From positions 31,550,001-31,614,000 of the forward strand of contig CM069873.1 in assembly GCA_036172665.1 (NCBI GenBank): a stretch of DNA of 64,000 nucleotides, in the 5' to 3' direction. This document shows positions 12,769 to 24,100 of this stretch, in pieces. Source of the stretch: Prosopocoilus inquinatus (Eukaryota; Arthropoda; Insecta; Coleoptera; Lucanidae). The translations under genes were made by a program, and so were the position numbers. The notes under the pieces are model-generated. The model saw nothing but the letters and a program-made list of their open reading frames with translations. It was not told the origin of the DNA and ran no database searches. Numbering within the stretch: position 1 is the stretch's first letter; the number at the start of each line of letters is the position of its first letter.

Positions 12769-13029
12769 TTAAATATTTTGATACAATCCGCAAACCGTAA
12801 TAAACACGTCCTCGCCTTTCGTCCAAATATTTTCAATTTGCAATTTCGCAGGATCATTTGCACAATTTGAATCCTCTCGCAAAAAATGACAGCGTATTAG
12901 CATTTTAAATTCGACACACAAACGGCATACATTACCGGCCGTTTCGCTTGTCCCTTTTGGCGAACTGCTGTCGCCATTAAGGCACTTACAGCACATTTGC
13001 TCCAATTTATCAGCCTTTATGAGTTCCAT
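12769..13029 (-). CDS. Uncertain Cys-rich small open reading frame
   Basis: From its first ATG this single-exon frame encodes 86 residues. It has two Cys pairs about 20 residues apart (CCKC and CRLC), then acidic and hydrophobic stretches. CRLCV followed by an aromatic-rich helix vaguely recalls the second half of a ZAD domain. The spacing between the pairs is shorter than in ZAD and I cannot assign it. There is no repeat partner in the window and base composition is slightly more GC-rich than the surroundings. It could be a small gene, a decayed exon, or chance. Confidence 0.2.
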   Translation of the reverse strand: MELIKADKLEQMCCKCLNGDSSSPKGTSETAGNVCRLCVEFKMLIRCHFLREDSNCANDPAKLQIENIWTKGEDVFITVCGLYQNI

Positions 13030-13669
13030 TGATATGTTATCCTGCACAACAGTTGTGACTGCCCACCTATCCGTTCAAATTAAATATTTCTCGTACAATG
13101 GAGGTCGTCCCAGCTCGCTCGGAGAAGCTTAACAAAATCAATTTATCGAAATAAATATTCGCAGTCTTACGTTCGTGAAATATCGCTTCTCCTCCAGAAG
13201 AATACAAATTGAAATCGACCTGAGTTTACGTTGGATTATCTCCTGCGTCTACTTTTCAAAGTCAAGCTAGCTTTCAGTTATTTCAGGAGTTCAATTATTT
13301 TTAGTACCTATTTTATTTTCATTGTTGACTTCCACATTCGTTCTTATTATTTTTTTTCATTTTATTGAAAATCTATAGGCAACCTTAAATAAATCTTATG
13401 TTCTTACCTTATCTAAAATAAATTATAGGTACCTTACCTAAAATTTAAAGTAAGAACGCAGACAACACAATAAACAGAAAGCAGAATAGGTACTTGGAAG
13501 AAATAGAACAAGACTTTGTACGTTCTAGTACCTCACAGAGAAGAGACATTTCCCTACACATTCGCAATTTTTATAAGTTTCAATTTACATCTTATTTGCG
13601 CTATTTATTTAAATTTTATTTATTTTCGGTCTCACTTTGATACCAATTGAAATTTCAAGTAATACTACA

Positions 13670-13890
13670 AGTTGTAGCCTTTGAAACTGGTATACATTTT
13701 GACAAATACAATGTTTTGGCAGTGTAAACTAATCCTAAATTTGAAGTTTCTAGACGTCACTCAAAATGCTTTAATTCATGTTATGATAAATGATAGACGA
13801 AGGTTTTATTTACGCATTACAAATTTCAAATTTTCGACATTAATGTCAATTCTCAATGTACCAGTTTTCATGGGACCACAACGGTACTAT
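13670..13890 (+). repeat. Dispersed repeat B, copy 2
   Basis: Diverged partner of 6,690-6,936 in the same orientation. A 94-codon open frame lies over it but is not conserved in copy 1, so it is not treated as a gene. Confidence 0.5.
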
Positions 13891-14097
13891 CGGGTACAAA
13901 TAAAAGTAGACGATTTTTTTCGCTATTATATGTCTGACTTTGTTTTGCCAATGCTTCGTAACTGACCAATTTACTTGATTGTCACAAATACTAAAAAAAT
14001 ATATATTGAAGCTGGTTTTATAAAACTAAAGTAAGGTAAAATATACTTAGGAGTTGTTCACTTTTATTTGCACCGAATGGTATATTTATTTGACATA

Positions 14098-14669
14098 CAG
14101 CTGCGGAAACATAAAGCGGGACAGGTCTTATAACGAAATTTCCGATTATTTTGATAGTGTGAAGTTTCCTTGGTGAGGTCGTGACCCTTCTAATTAATTT
14201 ATTACCGTCAGTGAACGTCAGAAATAACTTGTCAAATTGAATTCTTAAGAATGTATCGTCTTTCTAAGGGAAATGTAAGTGAAAATTTTCGACCAGTGAA
14301 TCAAATGGAATTAGTGAAGCCTTTGGAAGAACTATGTGACATTTTGGATGTGGAATATGTATATTAGAAATCTTAATTCAATTAATGTTCGGACATTTGC
14401 ATTCAATAATTCAATCGAACGGCTGCATGACTGTTATTTTGTTTCATTTTATTTCGCATGGCAATAATTGTAAGTGAAATAAAAACTAACTATTACACTA
14501 GTATGATTTATTGTATGAGGTATTTGTTTATTATAATTTTTAATTATAAACGGAATGATAAATCATTTTACTTAATGTGAAGGTTAATAAATTACCATAG
14601 TTACCGAAATTTAGAAGTAAGGTTTAAACTAACGCAAGTTTACTGTCCTGCTTTCTGTTTCCCCACCTG
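14098..14669. mobile_element. Non-autonomous Tc1/mariner-type TIR element
   Basis: Inverted ends of about 28 bp, CAGCTGCGGAAACATAAAGC and CAGGTGGGGAAACAGAAAGC (read inward), are flanked by TA at 14,096-14,097 and 14,670-14,671. The 572-bp interior includes a short frame from 14,251 that I do not recognise. The TA duplication and CAG-type start point to Tc1/mariner. Confidence 0.65.
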
Positions 14670-14837
14670 TACTTATATTAATTAGCGACTATCCTAAAGA
14701 GTATCCCCATCTTGTTTTAACCTCGTGTAACAAGGGACGGAGATCCTCTCAGAGTGCTTTAGCGCAATGAATTGAACATGTTATAAGTTTATCAGTTGTT
14801 TAGTCTACCTCGTGATTGAAAGAATTTCAAGAAAATT

Positions 14838-14935
14838 TGTTACAAATCGTTTTTGATTGCAGTGAATCCCTCCAGCAGCCTCTGTACGGTTGTTTCACCC
14901 CTATTTGAGGCTTCATCAGCAGAAGTTCTAAAAAT
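14838..14935 (-). repeat. Fragment of fold-back repeat family D
   Basis: The sequence ACAAATCGTTTTTGATTGCAG and the following ~80 bp, up to a GCTTCATCAG block, match the reverse complement of the unit at about 19,130-19,210. It is a diverged, isolated end of the family best seen at 18,480-19,226. Confidence 0.45.
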
Positions 14936-15355
14936 TTCAATTAAATTTACTTAACTATATTATTGACTGAATTATATTTTATTCTTATAATACTACAATT
15001 AAGTACTTAATAATAATTTGTTACCAGATCGTGAATAAATTTAAAAGAAAATAAAAACTGAATAATTCATAAAAAATGCATAAAGTTAAAAAGAAATATG
15101 TGGAATCTAAATATTTATTTTTAGGCATTTGTTTATATATTGTTAGTAGGCTTTGAGTATATATGTCGTTATGTGTTTTATTGTTTTTATGTACACAAAG
15201 AAAACTGTCAAATAAAACCAATATATTGGAATCTTGAATTAGAGTATTCAGCCAAAAGTTTGGTAAATAATACTAGATTTATTGGTGACAGCGGTGGGAT
15301 TCTATTATTTGGAAGAAAGAAATTGATTTCGGAGATCTGAGTACTGTGTAGAAAC

Positions 15356-15634
15356 ATGGCACTAGAAGAAACGCAGGCGAACACATTACGAAGTGCTATG
15401 TTACGATTTTCATTCGATAAGTTTGATAAAGGAAAGAAATCCTGGGATGATTATATTTTTGCCATGGAACAAGGTTTTCGAGCAAGAGGCATAATTGGTA
15501 ATCACGTAGATTATGCTAATGCTCGTCGTACCCTTTTGTTGGCATGTATTGGCTCGAAACCGTTGAAAATAGTCAGGAATCATTTTCGCCCTAATGACAT
15601 AAATAATCAAACTTATAGTAACGTTAAATTATAG
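15356..15634 (+). pseudogene. Retrotransposon gag fragment
   Basis: A 92-codon frame starts with ATG at 15,356. It resembles the N-terminal part of Ty3/gypsy-type Gag proteins of insects: FDKFDKGKKSWDDYIFAMEQ near residues 21-40, then a helical segment with RRTLLLACIGSK near residues 58-69. It stops abruptly. Past about 15,650 the sequence is a different element (pogo-like), and no nucleocapsid knuckle, protease or RT follows. It is a truncated relic, not a host gene. Confidence 0.5.
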
Positions 15635-15659
15635 AGCTTTGTGAGTCCTTTGTTCGTCA

Positions 15660-15815
15660 CATTTATTTCGAATTACAGAAATTTTCGAGTTAGAGAAATT
15701 CGAAATGAAGAGCGAAAATCAATGCGAAACGCTAGGCAACTGCAGGGGACAGCAAGCGACTTCGAGTTATAGAAAAATTCGAGATATAGGACTTCGAGTT
15801 AAGGAGCTTTGACTG
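15660..15815 (-). mobile_element. pogo/Tigger-like element end
   Basis: Read on the minus strand, the end is CAGTCAAAGCTCCTTAACTC next to TA at 15,816-15,817. It is followed by repeated CTCGAA and TTCGAA words about every 20 bp. CAGTCAAA-type ends with TA targets are usual in pogo/Tigger elements. No matching left end was found, so it is a fragment. Confidence 0.45.
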
Positions 15816-15817
15816 TA

Positions 15818-18479
15818 TTTTAAAACTGACTAATTAAAAACTTTCTGCAGTCTGTGTACGATTGTTTCTGAGTTGCACAAATTTCTATGTAAAAATGTGA
15901 ATGCAGGCGCCATCTAGCGTCACAGTAGCGAATTAAAGCAGTGTATGTACAGCAGCCGAAAGGAACACACGCCTTTTTTATTTCTCTACCCTAAGACCTG
16001 TTTACAACACTCAGAAGGTGAAGAATTACACTACAGTCTGCAAATCGTTGCAATCGTCTTTTGTTTTTTCTGCTTTTGTATTATGATTGTGATTTGTTTT
16101 TCTTTGTGTGCTCTTTTTCGTAAATTTCGAATTACTGTTATGTTTTGTGAATGTGAATATGTAATGATTCTTTTAATGTACTAATTGCCGTTAGGAATTC
16201 TTACTTCACTTTATCTCGACTGTTAAAAAGTTCTACATGTTTTTTTTATTTTCAATCGTTCACCATTTTTCATAAATTAAATAATTATAATTTTATTTAG
16301 AAAGTTTAATCTTTCCCGTTTTTATTAAGTTTCTCGAGTATCAGAAAGTTTTTCACTTTTTTCTTGTTTCTGATTGTGTACCTTTTTATTTTCTTTTCTT
16401 TCTCGCAAATCTCGCAAACTCTTTAGATTGTCTCTTTTTTTCTTTTTTTTCCATTTTTTAATCCATCAATTTCATTTTGAATGTTTCCTATTAATTGCCA
16501 TCTTGAGAATTTTTAAAGCGGCACTTTTTAGTTTTATCGCTCACGATTAAATGTAAAAGGAAGAGAAATTTTATCATTCTTCTCAGAATCCAAAATCCAC
16601 TCCAAGTATACACTCGAGTCTGAAGATGAAATTCTACATAATACCAACTACTAAAATAATTTTACAGAGCTGCAGCATGATAAGTGCCATCCAATGACGA
16701 CGTCAAACATGTGATTATGATTTCTACTAATAAATAATTTTCACACTAAGTACAAACTAAGACAAACGTGCATATTTTTTTGGTATTTCCTGACTTTTTT
16801 AATACAGCTGATGTGTATCGGGCAGATTATGTTCAGCGCCACCGTTGTCATGTTTATGTTACCATCCAAATAAACAGCCTTTTTTAAAATTTCTTCTCAT
16901 GGTTGGCTGTGAATTGTTAATTGTTAACCAGCCTTGCTTGAAATTGGCATATATGATAACTTATTTTTCTTTTTGAAAGAAATGTAAAGTTCAGAAAAGT
17001 TTCTTTACCAAATTTCATTCAAAATTCCACTTCTTGGAGTTTTTGTACGGACATTATCGGATAAGGGTGTACCTAAATGAAGTTTTTTTTTTTTTAATAT
17101 TTTGTAACAAGTACAGACAGATCGGTGTACTTGCTGGGACAAAAGGCCGAGCTTTGGTATAATAAATACAAGGCAAGTCATTGCGCAGGCGTGACGTTAT
17201 GTTGAGAACATCGATCACTCCAGTTTGAGATAGCCGAGACCGTATAAATTTTTAAGTATACTTTCCCCTCCATCAAAATCACAACCTTCCGATGTCGCTT
17301 TAAAAATTTAATTTATTTAGGAAAGCGCGGGATATTTGAATTGATAAGTTTAAGAAAACGCGGGATATTCGAATTCATTGTAAAATAGTTAATAGTTAAT
17401 AAAAAACCTATGATTTTTTATTCGTTTTACTATAATTATCCAAAATGCAAGTACAATGTTAAATAATGTAAGAATATTTTCACAAAAATTGCATTCTTAG
17501 AAAAAGTAATCGATGATTAGCTTAAATCGCTATTTCTGGTAGTCACAAATGTCAAAATGTAGGTATGTCGCAAACTCGATTAATTTTTCACAATACTTCA
17601 ACGCCTCTGTTTCGCCAAAAGTTGCATAAAAACTGTAAAAATTTTCATATTTTCTAAAATTATGTTATGTTTAGTTAAAAGTGAATGTTCTACTAATATT
17701 GAATAACTCTCAGTCTTTTTTTGATATAATATTTATGCTGCTCTAACCTTTTTTTAAAATTTTGGCTAGTTTCACCCTGACCCATACTTTAAAGTGATAC
17801 AAATTTTCCTATATAGTCGGACGGGGGTGGTTGAGAATAAATGCGACCGCTATTTTCGAAATGGGGTTTGTAAATCCTCTCTGGTTTTACTCTTAGCGCG
17901 ACGTCAATGCCCGAAATTGTCATTTTCGTTTGCTAATTGTCTCACCTTGAGATTGTTCTACCATGCGGCTGCCCTTTTTACATAAAATAGGACTTGTCTA
18001 TCGAAAACCTTAACCAAGGATGAGAAATAAATTTGTCATAAGAAATTTAAAGGTTCAGATATTTTTCAGAAAACTCATGGAAGCAGTCCTGAATAGAGTA
18101 CTGGCACTTGCCTTCAATTTACGGCCATTTTATGATCTTGCAAGAAAACCATTTCAGGTCGTTTTATCAGTTTAGAAGTGACATTTCTTACGTGTTTCAT
18201 ACGTCAGATTGATAAAAGCTAACTAACGATTAACCACGAGAAGAAATTAAAAAAAAGGCACGTTAATTCAAATCATGCGCATACGCTTTGTGCGTGGCAT
18301 ATTTAAAATAAGTTTCAGGAAATTTCCGAATGCTACGCAATATTTCAATGAAATGTAATTTATGTAAAATATTTAACTTGAAATGTTTCGGCTTTACAGC
18401 ACTAGTTTAAACCTAACTTTGAACAAAAGTCAGAATGAAGTTTCATGGCATAGTCTTATTTAGACAATAATAGCGATTT
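15818..18479. other. Non-coding stretch, T-rich in part, no gene
   Basis: About 16,200-16,500 is strongly pyrimidine-rich on the plus strand. The remainder has no recognisable coding frame, RNA gene or terminal repeats. Confidence 0.4.
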
Positions 18480-19226
18480 TACTTTACGACTTGTCCAATT
18501 TATTCGCAATTGCGATGTAATAGTCGTAATAGTGAACAGATAAAACAGCGACATCCTACGATCACTTTTTGACCTGACATTCCAGTAGGATAAACAAATT
18601 GAAGCGGATTTGCTCCTAATAAGTCCCCCATGCAAGGCGGCCATGCTTTCTGTCAAGGCATAATGAAAGTTTAAAAAAAAATTCAATTTGTTTATCCTAC
18701 TGCAATGTCAGGTCAAAAAGCGATCGTAGTATGTCGCTGTTTTATCTGTTCACTATTACATCGCAATTGCGAATAAATTGAATAAGTCGTTTTGGTCTGC
18801 AGTGGGAATGTCGAGCTACGTCTCTGCCCCAAACAGGGCTGAAACAGCTGTACTTAGGCTGCTCGAGGTTTTCACTGCAATCAAAAACGATTTGCAACAA
18901 AATTTTTTAAAACTTTCATTATGCCTTGACAGCAAGCATGGCCGTCTTGCATAGGGGACTTATTAGGAGCAAATCCGCTTCAATTTGTCTATCCTATTGC
19001 AATGTCAGGTCAAAAAGAAATCGTAGGATGTCGCTGTTTTATCTGTTCATCACTATTACATCGCAATTGCGAATAAATTGGACAAGTCGTTTTTGGTCTG
19101 CAGTGGGAAAGTCGAGCTACGTCTCTACTGATGAAGCCCCAAACAGGGCTGAAACAGCTGCACAAAGGCTGCTCGAGGTTTTCACTGCAATCAAAAACGA
19201 TTTGCAACAATTTTTTTTAATAATTC
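18480..19226. repeat. Fold-back repeat family D, complex copy
   Basis: The arm at about 18,497-18,603 is the inverse of 18,689-18,782, and that second arm is repeated directly at about 18,985-19,085. The spacer at 18,604-18,688 reappears inverted at about 18,910-18,985. The unit ending in CTGAAACAGCTG and TCAAAAACGATTTGCAACAA occurs twice (about 18,835-18,902 and 19,140-19,210). Related pieces lie at 14,838-14,935 and 59,695-59,860. Frames reading through it (for example ATKNDLQQ-type ends) are not consistent between copies. This is a fold-back or rearranged MITE array. Confidence 0.65.
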
Positions 19227-19593
19227 CATGGTTAATAGATAAATTATTACCTTTTTCATAAAATGAAGTTAATTCCTCGGGTAACCGTTTTCTTTTAGGC
19301 CACTCAGTCGCCATAAAATTCAAAACTTTCGATAATTTTGAATCCGTTCCAGTTTTCATTTTAAGTTCTTTGCTATCTACAGGTAAATCCTCTAATTTTT
19401 GATGGTGAAGATGACGTAAATCTTATACGTGGCTATACCTTTGGGTGTGCCGTACAAATTTCATAGTTTTTACAAAATCACCCGTTATATGAAAAATCAT
19501 TTATAATGTTCAACGAAGAATAATTTAAGAAAACTGTGTCTAATTAATATTATGCTCTCGGGGCCGTTTTCATAATCAGACTTTAACTTTAGG

Positions 19594-20684
19594 TGCTTTC
19601 TTTCACTCACAAAAACTTGGTCCAAACGCGTTTAGATTCAAAGGAGCATATTGCATCATGTAAAGGCAAACGTTCTTTTGCAAACGGATTAATCCCCACT
19701 CTCCTTGAAAATTCAGTCCCAATCGATAATCCCCTTTCCCTTCCAAATCAAACTGTTTTTATATTTCGTTTGGATTGAATTGCAGTTGTTTACAGGTCAA
19801 CTTTCAATCAGTAGGGGTATTCAACGGATACAATCGATTCACAATTGATTTATGATTACATACAATTTAGCGTTCAACGTGTATGAATCGATTCAACATT
19901 GATTGTTAAATTTTTAATCGTAAAAATTTTACGATGCAATGCGATGCGATTAAATATGGCGTCGAAGTGTCATTTGCTGTTAAATATAAGAAGTGGTGAG
20001 TTTTGTGTGTTAGTTGTTTATTTCAGAATTAAGTAAAAGTAAAAAGAGACTCACGCTCCTTAAAAAAAAATGGATCTCAGGAATTTGGAATTAAAAAAGA
20101 AATACGCAAGACATCTTCGATGACGTGTTACCGCTTCCTGGTGCAATGCCCAGAAGACATGAGCCGCATTAGATTAATGAATAAATTGTGAAATTATACC
20201 TTGTGCAAAAGACTATATTTGGACCTTATAAAGAAATATATCATTCACAAGTGTTATTGTGCTATTATTCCAGTTTTATGGGATCCCTCACCGTGTAATG
20301 CTTCTTTTAGACATGCGCAGTGCCGCAGAAAGCGGTATCAGTTCATTGGTGGAAACAGAAATAGCAATCATAGAGAAATCGAAACCGGAATCAGCAATGT
20401 CGGGGATAAATAAGGCGTTATTAAATTTCAATTTATTGTTACTTTTGCTGGTTAGAGGATATAGGTCACCTGTCACGACAAATCACTGACGTTTGAATTA
20501 ATCGATTTTTTTGTTGAATGGTGTGTTTATGAAACGATTTAAATCGATTCGATCCGATTATAATTAATCGATTTGTTTATTGAATGCCCCTATTAATTCA
20601 AATCTGAAGTGTTTTATTGCAACTACGGAATCCAGATTCAAACTATTCAAAAACCAGATTCAAACTTTTAAGCAAACGAAAGCA
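19594..20684. mobile_element. Second-level MITE ('TGCTTTCTTTCGCT' family, copy 3, interrupted)
   Basis: It begins TGCTTTCTTTCACTCAC and ends with AAGCAAACGAAAGCA, matching the ends of the copies at 5,034-5,258 and 34,976-35,195. Its sequence is split in the middle by the element at 19,814-20,590. Around the split the left side ends in TTTCAATCAG and the right side resumes with TTAATTCAAATCTGAAGTG, as in the uninterrupted copies. Confidence 0.65.
19814..20590. mobile_element. Innermost element with GGGG(T/C)ATTCAA ends
   Basis: It starts GGGGTATTCAACGGATAC and ends with GAATGCCCC, flanked on both sides by TA (19,812-19,813 and 20,591-20,592). Subterminal AATCGATT motifs are also mirrored. The 777-bp interior has several stop-broken frames on the plus strand, none assigned to a transposase. 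Class uncertain. Confidence 0.6.
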
Positions 20685-21110
20685 GCTTTTAAAATTACTT
20701 TAACCTAAACAAATACTTCTGTTTCCCTATTCTTAAAATGATTAAATTAAAGTTTCCTTAAAGTCTGATTATGAAAACGGCCAACAGAGAAATAATTTTC
20801 CTTTAAATTGTGATTTCCTCCAACACCAACAATGTTGCCAATGGAATTTTTAAAAGCGAAGACATCAAAAGAAAATTAATCCCAGAATGTACAAATTAGA
20901 ACAACAGGTTCATTTTTAGAAGAAAGCCAGTGCCCATTTTACTGTTGACTGGAAATGTTGGAATAAAAATTATAAATCAGAATTATGGAAATGTAGGATA
21001 ATCAAAAAACCAATAAAACACTTTGGTTGGCGGCATTGGTCTTGTAGGGAAACTGTTCAGTGTTTATGTTTATAGGTTATGTTTAATTTCCTTTTAAGGA
21101 GTCTGTAAAT

Positions 21111-24100
21111 ATGAATAAAACAGATCAGACTGCAAAAATTTGTCGAGCTTGTTTACTTGAAAATTCTGTAATGCAGTCGATATTTCAATGCTCATTAAAA
21201 GAGATGCTTATGGAATGCACTTCAATAAAGGTAACAAAAATGTTGAATCGGGAAGGTTTACACAATCTATTTTCCACTTTGCAGATAGAAGCGAACGACG
21301 GCTTACCAGAATTAATATGCATTGCATGTCTTAAGCAATTAAACAAATCATACCTATTTAAAAAGCAGTGTGAAAAGAACGATTTTAGTTTAAGACAATC
21401 ACTCTTAAAAACAGAAGGAATGTGTAATAGTAATGAATACAATGATGATGAAGAATCATTTAATTATGAAGTGATGGACAGTGAGAATTATTATGAGGCT
21501 GATCCAGAAAATGGGGATGGTGATGAGAAATTAAGTACTGATATTAACAATATTTATAACGATTTGGAACAAATTGATAAAGAAAGAAACAGTCTTGTAA
21601 ATAATGAAACAGAAGAGGATGGTAAAGACAGAAATCAAAATAAACAAAACAAAGCGAACATAGTTAACACAAATAAAGGTACCTCAGGTAAAATTGTTTA
21701 TTGAAATTTTTCTTAGGTTTAATTAGTACAGGTACTTAAAACCCATTTACAACAAATTAACGTATTGAAACTAAATTAAGGAAATCAGAGTGTTAATTTA
21801 TGTGTTCATGATAAAAGAATTTCTTGTTCTTCACATGAGCAAGGGCAGCAAGTGGTTAAAAACTGTTCAACTCAAAGATAAAAAGAGACTACACTTAGGG
21901 TGAATTCGAGTTAACGCTCAGGGAGCGCTCTGAGCAAAAGTGTGAGGGAGAACGACTGCGTTTTAGTACATGTAAGAGTGAAAAGAAAGAGCGCTCCAAG
22001 CGTCAACTTGAATTCGCCGTTAGTGCACTTGCCTTACTTACAAAAACCGACTACACTAAAATAGTTGTTGCTTGAAGCATACTTCAAAAGGAACTTTTGT
22101 CATTTTGACGTTAATGTCATTTTGACAAACCACGTAAAAAATGCTACTCTTAAATACAATTCATAAGGCGATAATTCAAAATCAAGAAGAAAATGAGCTT
22201 TTGAGCAATTCCAGGTATTCCAACTAAATCAATAATTAGTCCTGTGCTGTGCGCGAATGAAATAAATGAGAATTTATAGGTTGGTAAACAGGTGACATTC
22301 TCAAAATAAACGTTACACAACTAAAAGTTTTGAAAATGTCTGTTTCACTTCAGTGTTTTTATGATTACGATGGTACATTTCTATACAATGCTTCCGGCAT
22401 TTACTAAGTGATTAATTTTGTTACATTAATTTGGTGTGAACAGACTTTAAATACTTGTTTGGGCATTGCCGCATGGTTACGCATTGCAAAGACCAATGAA
22501 TAGTCTGCATTCATTGTTGATACAATTCGAGGACTAATGAATAGTGTACAATCATCATTTCGTAGCCATGGGAAAGAATAGTAATCGATCCACTGGCCTT
22601 TTCTTCCTCTATTTCTAAATCGGAGATTCCTAACCTTTTTTAAGCATAGATCCGTTAAAAGAAAAGAAAGTTTTTATTGACCTCCCTGCCTTCCTTACTT
22701 TAAACTTAGTTATTACTACAACCACAATAGGAAGAAACCTGAAATTAATTACTTAATAAGAAAAGAAATCATTATTCTACTTATTTATAATGAACAGTAT
22801 TGTCCAGTTCAGATCCTCTAGTTAGAGTCTGGCAGTCAGCCATCTTTCAGCAAAAAAAGTTCCGTCAGTGTCAAATGGACAATACGTGACAATACTTTCT
22901 AACCTTGCTTACTCTTTGTCAAATTTCGACGAAAAAAGTCCCGTTAGTGTCAAATTGACAATACTTTCTAAACTTGCTTGCTCATTTTCAATGTCAAATT
23001 CCAATGTTGACGCAAACTGCACTTCAATTCTTTCTTATTTGAAGTAAATTTTGCTGAAATATGACAGAATCAATTAAGATGAAAAAGGCATTGTATGGGC
23101 TATCCCAAAACTCTGGAAAAGTCCAAGAACGCCCCTTTAAGTTCATTTTATCAAGAAAATGTCTTAACAAAAGTTGTGTATTTTCAAATACACAGGTTAT
23201 TCATTTAATAAGTTACAAACCTAACTTATTATTTTTTAAATGAAACACTATACTTTATTGGAGTTTCCGTTAGCTCTTGAAGAGACGATAAAAATGATAT
23301 AATATTATATTTACTTACTTTTTAGTATTTACCGAATTATTGTTAATTTTATGTAAAAAATGTTTGATCGTCGGTCAAACTGTCAATTTTAATGATACGA
23401 CAATCAACCTTAGACCAAAATATTTCTAAATCTCTCTACTTTTCCAATATTCCATATTTTTAAAAATCTAGCGAATGTCAACAACACTGATTCAGTTCGC
23501 ATGTTTTATTATCATGCAAATAGGTAATTAGCTTCCAAAACGTGAACTTTTCAAAAACGTGAACAACACTGTCCTTAATTAGTTCACGTTATTGTGACTA
23601 TACTGTAAATAAAATAATATAAAATAGATCTCACTTAATAGAGTTATAGTCGACTCTAAAGACCTCTAGATAAATCCATTCTAGAACGTCTAATCTTCAA
23701 AAGGGTACATTATTTCCAAAAAGCAAGATTTCTTTAAACTCGCGAGACAAACTATTAAAAATCGGGACTGTCCCGCCAAAATCGGGATATATGATCACTT
23801 TATCAATTTCTCTTAATTCTTTTTCTAGACTTATTTCATTATTTTTATTTATCTCTTCCTAGAAAGCAAACTCATCGGAAGTTTTACAATACTTAAAAAA
23901 TTAGCAAGAATCTACCCATATGTAAAAATGTTTTAATATTACTTTTATGAAGAGAAAGGCAAAAGATTACATCACAACAAAATCGTTTATTTATACTTTT
24001 AAGTCTAGATTTACTTATATTTAAATAAATTTATAAAGGTTTTTAATTTTGCAGATGGTGGTCTTCATACATTCATTCATTGTGATCAATGTGGAGAGAT

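Larger units (their letters stand above)
19562..20782. mobile_element. Outer element of a three-level nest
   Basis: The left end GGCCGTTTTCATAATCAGAC and its exact reverse complement ending at 20,782 share 25 identical bases. Without its insertions the element would be only about 130 bp, a typical MITE. GGGCCGTTTT-type ends suggest the PIF/Harbinger class, but no clean 3-bp duplication remains. Confidence 0.6.

Noticed and set aside
19593..19778. Open frame inside the nested elements
   Set aside because: It runs through MITE sequence and does not recur in the other MITE copies.
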